Shown here: positions 1 to 6,390 of the stretch, piece by piece
Numbering within the stretch: position 1 is the first letter of the stretch
Layout of the letters: each line of letters begins with the position of its first letter
Origin: a bacterium
GTDB taxonomy: Bacteria; Blakebacterota; Blakebacteria; Blakebacterales; Blakebacteraceae
Direction of reading: 5' to 3'
DNA length: 8,284 nucleotides
NCBI GenBank assembly: GCA_025774615.1
Contig: JALGVQ010000129.1
Coordinates: forward strand, 1 to 8,284
The notes under the pieces: generated by a model
What the model saw: the letters and a program-made list of their open reading frames with translations, nothing else
Told to the model about the DNA's origin: nothing
Databases searched by the model: none
Translations under genes and position numbers: made by a program

Positions 1-1349
1 CGGACACCATGGGTAGCGGTCTGATCGGCCTTAACCTCGATACTGCGACCAACCTGTGTACTGCCGTGATCTGTCGCGATCAGAACAGGCACCCCGTCAC
101 TGACTGCCCGCTCTATCATCTGCGGCAATGGTGAATGCCTGAACCATTCCCGCGCAACCGATCTGAACGCCGCCGGATCGGGCGCAAGTTCTTTGAGGAC
201 ACGGGATTCCGTCTGATTGTGAACCAGCAGGTCGAGAAAATTGAAGATGGCTACCGAGAGCCCGTCAGGCACACCACCGGCCAGCTTCCTCGCCACTGCT
301 TCTCCCTCTGCCGGTGAGTGGACCCGCTCGAAAAGCGCCAGTCGGGCACTATCCGTCCTGTCAGCCGCCTCCTCCAGCACGTCGGTGATCATATCCGGCT
401 CATACCGGTTGAGCCCCTCCTCCCCCGATTCCTGCGTGTCACTCCACAGATCGGGGTATCTGTGGGCGATCTCATCAGGAAAACGTCCAGAAAGGAGAGC
501 GTTACGTGAATAGGGACTCGCCGATGGAAGGAGGGAGAAGATCGGAGTCCGTTCGATATGGATCGATCTGGCTATGAGCGGTTCGATCGCCAGCCACTGA
601 TCCAGTCTGAGGCAATCGAGAACGATGAAGAGCACTCTTCCGGTCTCGGCCAACAGAGGGAGGAGCGCCCCCTCGGCAACGTCGGCGGTAAAGAAGGGTC
701 GGTTTTCTTCATTTTTCGTCGACTCCCGGTCACCGGCCACCCAATCCGGATATTGTTCGATCACCTGCCGGGCAAAGACGCTGTCGGCCTCCCGCTGAAG
801 TGACAGGAGGGATTCAGCGAGCCCATCCTGACCGGTCTCATCGAGCTGTACGCTCCACCAGGCAAGGGCTTCCGCGAGATCACCCCATTCAGTCGGAGAG
901 AGCGTGCCCGACGAGAGCTGGGCCGAAAGCCTCGCGAACTCCCGGGTGTAATCACGCGTGATGGCCTCACCCCGCAGTCGGCCGCTCTCGAGTACACGCT
1001 TGCAGACCGAAAGAACCTGACTCGGATTGACCGGTTTGGTCAGGAAATCGGCTATCGACCTGCCGATCGCTTCCTCCATCAGGCCTTCATCCTCCTGCTT
1101 CGTCACCATCACCACGGGAAGATCGGGTCTGACCAGGCGCAACCGTTCGAGTACCCCTATCCCGTCGAGACCGGGCATCCGCTCATCAAGCAGAAGGAGA
1201 TCGAACGATTCTTCTGCGATCAGCTGGAGCGCGTCTTCTCCCGAGTGGACTCCAACGACTGCGAAGCCCCGTTCTTCGAGATAGAGGATGTGGGAACGGA
1301 GCAGATCGATCTCGTCATCGGCCCAGATCAGCCGGAAGCGGAAATCCAT
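1..1349 (-). CDS. porX: PorX-like response regulator with PglZ/alkaline-phosphatase-fold effector domain (3' end missing)
   Basis: This reading frame starts at ATG 1349 and stays open to the left edge, giving 449 residues; the family is about 520, so roughly 70 are missing. Residues 1-120 are a CheY-like receiver: acidic pair D11/D12, phospho-acceptor D55 in LLLLDERMPG, T83, and K105 in the TKPVNPSQ motif typical of PorX. A helical linker follows. From about residue 238 there is an alkaline-phosphatase-superfamily (PglZ) domain: D245 in FIVLDCLRLDQW, the LPSASPYSRNA loop at 274-284, D373 and H377 in FLDLLVHNQTE, and DHG at 427-429. In Bacteroidota, PorX partners the kinase PorY, controls the type IX secretion system and cleaves oligonucleotides. 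A similar role here is inference, since no T9SS gene is visible. The gene lies one base after the mltG stop, with GGTGAGAG as a plausible ribosome binding site. Oddity: the two Thr of the usual PTAT motif are both Ser. Confidence 0.88.
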   Translation of the reverse strand, partial: MDFRFRLIWADDEIDLLRSHILYLEERGFAVVGVHSGEDALQLIAEESFDLLLLDERMPGLDGIGVLERLRLVRPDLPVVMVTKQEDEGLMEEAIGRSIADFLTKPVNPSQVLSVCKRVLESGRLRGEAITRDYTREFARLSAQLSSGTLSPTEWGDLAEALAWWSVQLDETGQDGLAESLLSLQREADSVFARQVIEQYPDWVAGDRESTKNEENRPFFTADVAEGALLPLLAETGRVLFIVLDCLRLDQWLAIEPLIARSIHIERTPIFSLLPSASPYSRNALLSGRFPDEIAHRYPDLWSDTQESGEEGLNRYEPDMITDVLEEAADRTDSARLALFERVHSPAEGEAVARKLAGGVPDGLSVAIFNFLDLLVHNQTESRVLKELAPDPAAFRSVAREWFRHSPLPQMIERAVSDGVPVLIATDHGSTQVGRSIEVKADQTATHGV

Positions 1350-1350
1350 G

Positions 1351-2544
1351 TTAGCGGCTCTCACCGGGATCGGGAGGCGGCTCCGAGGTGGTCTCACCAC
1401 CCTCCCGGACAGACCTCCCCCCCACCAGAATGCCGCTTCCCTGCCCGCGCTTGGCGCGGAGGTGTTCGGCATAGGTGCGGGAGAAGGTATGCGTGCCGTC
1501 ACCACGGGCGACGAAGTAGAGGAAATCAGAGTCAGCGGGGTTCACCGCCGCCCTGAGGCTGGCGGCGCCGGCGCTTGCGATCGGCCCGGGCGGCAGGCCG
1601 CGGATCAGGTAGGTGTTGTAAGGCGAATCGACCGCCAGATCCTTCTCGTAGAGACGTCGCTTGTACCGGCCGAGGGCATACAGCACCGTAGCACACGATT
1701 CGAGACGCATCCCCCGATCGAGCCGATTGTGGAAAACCGCGCTGATCAGCGGACGCTCATCAGCACTGGCGGCCTCCCGCTCGATGATACTGGCAAAGGT
1801 GATCACCTCATGCCTGGTGAGTCCTGTATCCGAAGCGTTGCCGGCCAGTTCCGCATCCCACAAGGCCAGGAATTGTCCCACCATCAGCCTGACCACCACT
1901 TCGGCCGGCATCTGGTAGTAGATATTGTAGGTTTCAGGAAGGAGGTATCCGGCGAGATTTTCCGGAAGGTACCCCTGTTCATCGGGCGGCACGATCTGCG
2001 AAATGAAGGTCGAATCCGATACCAGAGCCATGAATGCCGCTGAATCGACCTCAGCCTCCCTGCTGACGATACCGGCGATCTCATGTGCCCGCAGTCCCTC
2101 CGGTATGGTCACGAACTCATTGGCAGTACTTCCGTTGGTCAGGGTGCGCAGGACATCGATATTGTTCTGCCCGCCCGGAAAGTGGAAGCGTCCCGCCTGG
2201 ATCGCGTGGTCGGTGAAGGTGAGGCGGGCAGCCATCACCAGCGAGCGGGCGCTGATGATTATCTGTTCATCTTCGAGTGTGCCGGCGATCTGGTGCGGTG
2301 TCGATCCCGGTTCGAAGATCACCTCCACCGGCCCCGACAGGACAGGCGACGGCATCTCCCAGAAGACCTTCTGCAACACGATACCGGACACGATAGAGAG
2401 CATGACTGCCAGACTCCAGATGATGACGAAGAGCCAGCTCCGTCTCACCCGTTCGGCGATGAGCCAGACAATAGCGCCGCTCACCATCGTCAGGAAGAAT
2501 GGTCCCGCGACCCAGAGGAATGCCAGGAGGCCTGTCGATCTCAC
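1351..2544 (-). CDS. mltG: Endolytic murein transglycosylase MltG (YceG-like)
   Basis: This 397-residue protein belongs to the YceG/MltG family, membrane-anchored lytic transglycosylases that cut nascent glycan strands in the periplasm and end their elongation. The catalytic Glu is probably E255 in the FASIIEREA motif. Other family landmarks are VTIPEGLRAHEIA (145-157), GYLPENLAGYLLPETY (191-206), VFHNRLDRGMRLES (270-283), YNTYLIRGLPPGPIAS (309-324) and the late DFLYFVARGDGTHTFS segment (340-355). The N-terminus carries two hydrophobic stretches, about 5-30 and 37-60, separated by ERVRRS; most relatives have one. The start is GTG at 2544, whose GTGA overlaps the yqgF stop and implies translational coupling. 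The usual QTDPTV-type stretch reads ESCATV here (282-287), an unusual change. A low-complexity Pro/Glu/Gly tail ends the protein. The porX-like gene follows directly. Confidence 0.93.
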   Translation of the reverse strand: MRSTGLLAFLWVAGPFFLTMVSGAIVWLIAERVRRSWLFVIIWSLAVMLSIVSGIVLQKVFWEMPSPVLSGPVEVIFEPGSTPHQIAGTLEDEQIIISARSLVMAARLTFTDHAIQAGRFHFPGGQNNIDVLRTLTNGSTANEFVTIPEGLRAHEIAGIVSREAEVDSAAFMALVSDSTFISQIVPPDEQGYLPENLAGYLLPETYNIYYQMPAEVVVRLMVGQFLALWDAELAGNASDTGLTRHEVITFASIIEREAASADERPLISAVFHNRLDRGMRLESCATVLYALGRYKRRLYEKDLAVDSPYNTYLIRGLPPGPIASAGAASLRAAVNPADSDFLYFVARGDGTHTFSRTYAEHLRAKRGQGSGILVGGRSVREGGETTSEPPPDPGESR

Positions 2545-3014
2545 CGGGCGTCATCCTCTCGGTCAGCGGGTGGCGTTCCGGGATCAATCCCGGAACGATC
2601 GGAACTGTCGAACCAGTTCTGGAGGAGCAGTATCGCGGCGGCACGGTCGACGAGGCCCTCCTCACGAGCGTCCCTCTCCGACCTTCCGGCTTCTTTCCTG
2701 ATCCGTTCCGCCTCAACACTGGTCAGCCGCTCATCCCTAAGCACGAGCTGTAGACCGAACCACCCGGTGAGATAGCGGGCAAAGGCATCAACAGCTTCAC
2801 AGCGCTCTCCACGCGAACCATCCATCAGCAGGGGATAGCCGACCACAATGAGTTCCGGTGTCTGTTCCTCCACCACTGCCTCAAGCTGTCGGCGCAGATC
2901 TTTCCTGCCCGTATGGACGATCGTCGGGAGGCCGGAGGCCACCCCGATATCAGTATCTCCAACCGCTACACCGAGCCGGCGTTCACCGTAATCGAGCGCA
3001 ATGACCCGCGACAT
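2541..3014 (-). CDS. ruvX: YqgF/RuvX family RNase H-fold nuclease (putative pre-16S rRNA nuclease / Holliday junction resolvase)
   Basis: This 157-residue cytoplasmic protein is a YqgF/RuvX homologue. Family work links it to 16S rRNA 5' end maturation in Escherichia coli; the older proposal is Holliday junction resolution. Landmarks are the first RNase H strand LDYGERRLGVAVGD (7-20) with D8, the VVGYPLLMDGSRGER segment (57-71), DERLTSVEAER (94-104), and DRAAAILLLQNW (123-134) supplying the last acidic residue. The start at 3014 places the first beta strand next to the N-terminus, as in relatives. A longer frame from ATG 3053 adds 13 residues but begins about four bases upstream of the predicted transcript start, so it is less likely. 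The C-terminal 20 residues are charged and Pro-rich. It is the first gene of the yqgF-mltG-porX operon and overlaps mltG by four bases. Confidence 0.92.
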   Translation of the reverse strand: MSRVIALDYGERRLGVAVGDTDIGVASGLPTIVHTGRKDLRRQLEAVVEEQTPELIVVGYPLLMDGSRGERCEAVDAFARYLTGWFGLQLVLRDERLTSVEAERIRKEAGRSERDAREEGLVDRAAAILLLQNWFDSSDRSGIDPGTPPADREDDAR

Positions 3015-3055
3015 CAGGTCGATACTCTCTGTAATCGATTCAGAACCATCCATGT

Positions 3056-3084
3056 ATGATAGACAGGAGGCTCCTCCGCGACAA
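3056..3084 (-). promoter_or_regulatory. Predicted sigma70-like promoter of the yqgF-mltG-porX operon
   Basis: On the minus strand, a TTGTCG -35 element (3084-3079; four of six consensus bases) and a TATCAT -10 element (3061-3056; five of six) are separated by exactly 17 bases. Transcription would start near 3049, giving a leader of about 35 bases before the yqgF ATG at 3014. The spacer contains the inverted repeat GGAGG-CT-CCTCC at 3066-3077, a possible operator. The call rests on consensus matching only; the group's own sigma factor preferences are unknown. Confidence 0.5.
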
Positions 3085-3142
3085 GAAACCAGGTTCCCGG
3101 CACCAGTTCCGGTGAGTTGCGATTCCGCCTGCAGATGATATC

Positions 3143-3169
3143 TTGTTCCCTCTCCCTCCCCAGTATGAA
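3143..3169 (+). promoter_or_regulatory. Weak candidate promoter for the CBM9/DUF5916 gene
   Basis: TTGTTC (3143-3148) and TATGAA (3164-3169) resemble -35 and -10 elements but are only 15 bases apart, shorter than optimal. A transcript would start near 3176 and leave about 28 bases before ATG 3204. This is the best candidate I could see in the 3085-3203 stretch, which otherwise shows no recognisable element. Confidence 0.2.
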
Positions 3170-3203
3170 GAGTCCCCCGGGTCGAGCGGTAATGGAAGAA
3201 GAT

Positions 3204-5555
3204 ATGCGAGCCAAGCGAAGAAAAATACCGTTCACAGAATCGATTTCCAGTACCTGCGTACTGCTTATCGGTATCGTGGTCCTCACCGCATTCCCGGTCC
3301 GGGCATTCGCCGGTGGTCCTGGTAGTCCTCCTGATACCTCTTCTGTGTCCATCTCATCCATCCCTGGTCGATCCCCGGACAGCGATCTGCCGGGCTCGAA
3401 CATCCGCGCAGCCGTGGCCCGGGGCAACATCCGGATCGACGGTGTGATAGACCCCGATGAGTGGTCGGGTGCTCCCGTGATCAGTGATTTTACGGCGCGC
3501 AATCCGGTCGAGGGCGCAGAGCCCAGCCAGCGGACCGAAGTCCGTGTCCTCTATTCACCGACCCATCTCTATATCGCCTTCTCATGCTTCGACACCGAGC
3601 CTGACAATATCGTCAACCGGGTGAGTACCCGTGATTCGTGGCGTCTGCAGTCCGATAAAGTCCAGATCGACATCGATCCCTATCACGATCACCGGAACGC
3701 CTATCACTTCATCGTCGGAGTCGCCAACAACCAGGTCGACTCGAACGGCATGGATATCAACTGGGACGGCGTCTGGGATTCGGCGACCAGAACGACCGAC
3801 GAGGGGTGGTTCGTCGAGATCGCTCTGCCCTTCTCGATCCTCCGGTTCGAGTCGAAGGAAGTGCACACCTTCGGTATCAACTTCAGCCGGGCCATTCAGC
3901 ACACAAAGGAGGACCTGCTCTGGCGTTCGTGGAGCAGGAATGACTCCTGGAGGATCGATAAATACGGAGAACTGAATAACCTTCGCGGTCTTGACAGGGG
4001 CCGGAGGCTGGAGCTCATGCCGTATGTCAAGGCCAGTAGCCAGCAGTTCTACCGCACAGGTTCGGTCGGTTATGACCGGGATGGGCTGGCCGACCTCGGC
4101 CTCGATCTCAAGTACGGCGTGACGAGCAACATGTCGCTCGATATCGCGCTCAACCCCGATTTCGGTCAGATCGCCCCCGACCAGGCACAGATCAGCGTCA
4201 CCCGGTATGAACGGTACTTCATGGAACTGCGTCCTTTCTTCCAGGAAGGACAGGGAGTCTTCAGAACACCCCTGCAGATATTCTACAGCCGCCGGATCGG
4301 GAAACAGATCTACGGCGGACCTGAAGTGAATCTGCTGGCGGGCGGGAAGCTGATCGGCAGAAGCGGTCCATGGGAGATAGGCCTGATAAACGCCATCTCC
4401 GAACGCCAGGATTACACCAACTACCTGGGCGACGAGACAACGGTCCCCATGGCCAATTATTCGGTGGTCAGATTGAAGCGGGACATATTCGCCCGATCGA
4501 GTATCGGCATCCTCAGTGTGAACAAGGATTCCGGTTCTGCTCCAGGGATCACTCCCTATCAGCGTGCCCTCGGGCTGGACGTGAACCTGCAGTCCCAGAA
4601 CAACCACTACCTCACCTCGATGCTCGCGCGCAGTATCAATCACAGTGCCGCCGGGGATGACTGGGCCGGACAGCTGAAGGCCGGTCTCCGCTCCGACCTG
4701 TGGGAATACGGGCTGGAGTTCAACTACCTGGGCCCCGATTTCAATGTGGATCAGATCGGTTTCATGACCCAGGTGGATCGCCGCAGAGGAAAAGTGAACT
4801 TCGGCTGGAAACCACGACCGGAGAAGCACGGGATCCGGAGGATCGAACTGAAGGGGAGCGCGGAGGCCTCCCGCAATTTCGCCGGTGACTACACTCATGG
4901 CCGCTACCGGGCCGAGTTCAAGCTCCAGGGGATGAACTACATGGAGCTGAACGTCACCGCCGGCATGAACCACACACTCTGGTATGACATCTTCGCCGAC
5001 GATCCCTGGAGCACTACCATTACGGGCAGACCGTACGATGGTCAGGACTTCAGCGTGAAGTTCAACACCGACAGGAGTCTTGACTACTCCTTCGACACAA
5101 CTGTCAGCTGGGGGGATTTCCTCGATTACAGCGACTTCTACTGGGGGCGTGACCTGAACCTTCGCGCCGGATTCAGTTTCCGGTCGAGCGCGCGGTTCTC
5201 GGGAAGCCTCAGTCTCACCCATATCAGGGAATATTTCCCGAGCGGCCTGCTGGATGAGACAAAAAACCTGCTCGTTACCCGCGCTTCGTACTACTTCACC
5301 TCAAACCTGGCCCTGAAGCTGTATAATCAGTTCCGCATCAACACGAGCGAAGAACCAGGTGAAAAGAACGTCGGAGCCAATACTCTCAACGCTGTCCTTT
5401 CCTATTTCCTGAACGCAAAAAGCATCCTCTACCTTGTGTATAATGAGATTCGGGACGACGATATCGGGAACTGGGAATATTATGAGCGATATGGCCGTTT
5501 ACCCTTGAGCGACCGCGCTCTGCTGTTGAAATTCACCTACTGGTTCAATCTGTAG
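3204..5555 (+). CDS. Secreted CBM9-like / DUF5916 outer-membrane beta-barrel-type protein
   Basis: This 783-residue protein has a clear Sec signal peptide: a KRRK n-region, hydrophobic core CVLLIGIVVLTAF, and likely cleavage after AFA near residue 37. A short Ser/Pro-rich linker follows. Residues about 72-260 form a carbohydrate-binding family 9-like domain, starting IRIDGVIDPDEW and continuing through LYIAFSCFDTEPD, DKVQIDIDP and EGWFVEIALPFSILRF. From about 265 to the end is a DUF5916-type domain, with LNPDFGQIAPDQAQ and MELRPFFQEGQGVF as landmarks. Alternating aromatic and polar strands then end in LKFTYWFNL, resembling an outer-membrane barrel terminus. Substrate and function are unknown; glycan binding or uptake at the outer membrane is inference. 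I chose ATG 3204 because GGAAGAAG lies just upstream and the signal peptide then starts correctly. ATG 3192 or TTG 3117 would add residues ahead of the signal. The gene is divergent from yqgF. Confidence 0.88.
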   Translation: MRAKRRKIPFTESISSTCVLLIGIVVLTAFPVRAFAGGPGSPPDTSSVSISSIPGRSPDSDLPGSNIRAAVARGNIRIDGVIDPDEWSGAPVISDFTARNPVEGAEPSQRTEVRVLYSPTHLYIAFSCFDTEPDNIVNRVSTRDSWRLQSDKVQIDIDPYHDHRNAYHFIVGVANNQVDSNGMDINWDGVWDSATRTTDEGWFVEIALPFSILRFESKEVHTFGINFSRAIQHTKEDLLWRSWSRNDSWRIDKYGELNNLRGLDRGRRLELMPYVKASSQQFYRTGSVGYDRDGLADLGLDLKYGVTSNMSLDIALNPDFGQIAPDQAQISVTRYERYFMELRPFFQEGQGVFRTPLQIFYSRRIGKQIYGGPEVNLLAGGKLIGRSGPWEIGLINAISERQDYTNYLGDETTVPMANYSVVRLKRDIFARSSIGILSVNKDSGSAPGITPYQRALGLDVNLQSQNNHYLTSMLARSINHSAAGDDWAGQLKAGLRSDLWEYGLEFNYLGPDFNVDQIGFMTQVDRRRGKVNFGWKPRPEKHGIRRIELKGSAEASRNFAGDYTHGRYRAEFKLQGMNYMELNVTAGMNHTLWYDIFADDPWSTTITGRPYDGQDFSVKFNTDRSLDYSFDTTVSWGDFLDYSDFYWGRDLNLRAGFSFRSSARFSGSLSLTHIREYFPSGLLDETKNLLVTRASYYFTSNLALKLYNQFRINTSEEPGEKNVGANTLNAVLSYFLNAKSILYLVYNEIRDDDIGNWEYYERYGRLPLSDRALLLKFTYWFNL

Positions 5556-5595
5556 GTTCAGGTTCAGGTTCAGGTTCAGGTTCAGGTTCAGGTTC
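5554..5595 (+). repeat. Perfect tandem hexamer array, seven copies of AGGTTC
   Basis: Seven uninterrupted copies of AGGTTC fill 42 bases. The array begins at the A of the TAG stop of the DUF5916 gene and ends 35 bases before the rmlA start. Copies are identical, which points to recent slippage expansion or active maintenance. A further GGTTCA lies just upstream at 5542-5547, inside the last codons of the gene, and may be the seed. The unit is not self-complementary, so the array is not a hairpin terminator. A unit of six cannot shift a reading frame, so any copy-number effect would act on spacing or binding. Confidence 0.95.
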
Positions 5596-5620
5596 TATCA
5601 TTCTGTATCCATCAAGGAAG
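5596..5620 (+). promoter_or_regulatory. Possible -10 element and ribosome binding site of rmlA
   Basis: TATCAT at 5596-5601 matches the -10 consensus at five of six positions and directly abuts the hexamer array, so any -35 element would fall within the repeat, where no good match exists. The leader would be about 23 bases. AAGGAAG at 5614-5620, ten bases before ATG 5631, is a credible Shine-Dalgarno sequence. The ribosome binding site is the firmer half of this call; the promoter is speculative. Confidence 0.35.
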
Positions 5621-5630
5621 TGAGAGCCCG

Positions 5631-6359
5631 ATGAAAGGTGTTGTTCTGGCCGGGGGGCTGGGTACCCGTCTCCACCCGATTACCAAAGTGACCAACAAGC
5701 ATCTCCTTCCGATCTACCGGAAACCGATGGTCTACTACCCGATCGAGTCGCTGGTGGATGCCGGCATCGACGACATCATGCTTGTGACCGGCGGAAATAA
5801 CGCCGGAGAATTCCTCAGACTCCTGCAGAACGGTAAGGAGTTCGGCCTCACTCACCTGAACTACACCTACCAGGAGGGAGAGGGCGGGATCGCCGAAGCA
5901 CTGGCACTCTGCCGGGATTTCGTCGATAACGACAAGGTCCTTGTGATACTGGGGGACAATATTTTCCAGAACAGCATCAGGGACCACGTTGAGGCGTTCG
6001 CCCGGCAGGAACGGGGCGCCCGGATCCTGATTAAAGAGGTGGAGGACCCGGAACGGTTCGGTGTCCCGAGACTGGATGGTGACAGGATCGTGGAGATCAT
6101 CGAGAAGCCGACAGATCCGCCGTCGTCCTACTCGGTTACCGGGATCTACTGTTATGACAGTCAGGTCTGGGACGTGATCGATGGACTGGAGCCATCAGCC
6201 AGAAACGAGCTCGAGATCACCGATGTGAACAACTTCTACGTCAACCAGGGTTCCATGGAGTACAGTGTGCTGGAGGGTTGGTGGACCGATGCCGGCACCT
6301 TTGAGTCCCTGAAAAAAGCAACCGAACTGGTAGCAGAGACGGGAACCGTGAAAGCCTGA
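5631..6359 (+). CDS. rmlA: Short-form glucose-1-phosphate thymidylyltransferase (sugar-phosphate nucleotidyltransferase)
   Basis: The 242-residue enzyme is expected to join glucose-1-phosphate and dTTP into dTDP-glucose plus pyrophosphate, the first step of dTDP-deoxysugar synthesis in the cytoplasm. The nucleotidyltransferase fold is complete: signature GGLGTRLHPIT (8-18), KHLLPIYRKPMVYYPI (23-38), nucleotide-contact segment QEGEGGIAEAL (81-91), metal-site LGDN (107-110), EKP at 158-160, ELEITDVN (193-200) and WWTDAGTFESL (217-227). Classical RmlA proteins are about 290 residues. This one lacks the C-terminal helical extension that holds the allosteric dTDP-sugar site, as in other short homologues. 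It may therefore not be feedback-inhibited in the usual way (inference). rmlB follows 31 bases downstream, probably in one operon, which supports dTDP-glucose as product. The exact sugar and nucleotide cannot be proved from sequence. Confidence 0.88.
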   Translation: MKGVVLAGGLGTRLHPITKVTNKHLLPIYRKPMVYYPIESLVDAGIDDIMLVTGGNNAGEFLRLLQNGKEFGLTHLNYTYQEGEGGIAEALALCRDFVDNDKVLVILGDNIFQNSIRDHVEAFARQERGARILIKEVEDPERFGVPRLDGDRIVEIIEKPTDPPSSYSVTGIYCYDSQVWDVIDGLEPSARNELEITDVNNFYVNQGSMEYSVLEGWWTDAGTFESLKKATELVAETGTVKA

Positions 6360-6390
6360 GATCGGGGACCGATCAAAAGAAAGACTGAAA

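Noticed and set aside
135-1284. Small plus-strand and minus-strand frames at the left edge
   Set aside because: The porX-like frame on the minus strand reads through the whole stretch with conserved receiver and PglZ motifs, so the others are shadows.
1288-2775. Several plus-strand open frames of 85-251 residues opposite mltG and yqgF
   Set aside because: They overlap conserved minus-strand genes, have Arg/Ser/Pro-rich compositions and show no domain motifs.
3117-3203. Upstream TTG and ATG starts for the DUF5916 gene
   Set aside because: They would add up to 29 residues before a textbook signal peptide, and none has as good a ribosome binding site as ATG 3204.
3014-3502. 162-residue minus-strand frame covering the intergenic region and the start of the DUF5916 gene
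   Set aside because: It overlaps the signal peptide coding region and the predicted operon promoter and has no recognisable domain.
3582-5222. 546-residue open frame on the minus strand opposite the DUF5916 gene
   Set aside because: It is a shadow of the real gene in GC-rich DNA: Val/Glu-heavy low-complexity composition, no recognisable motifs, and full overlap with a well-supported secreted protein.
5554-5595. Hexamer array as a CRISPR or hairpin terminator
   Set aside because: There are no spacers between units, and the unit is not self-complementary and has no U-tract.
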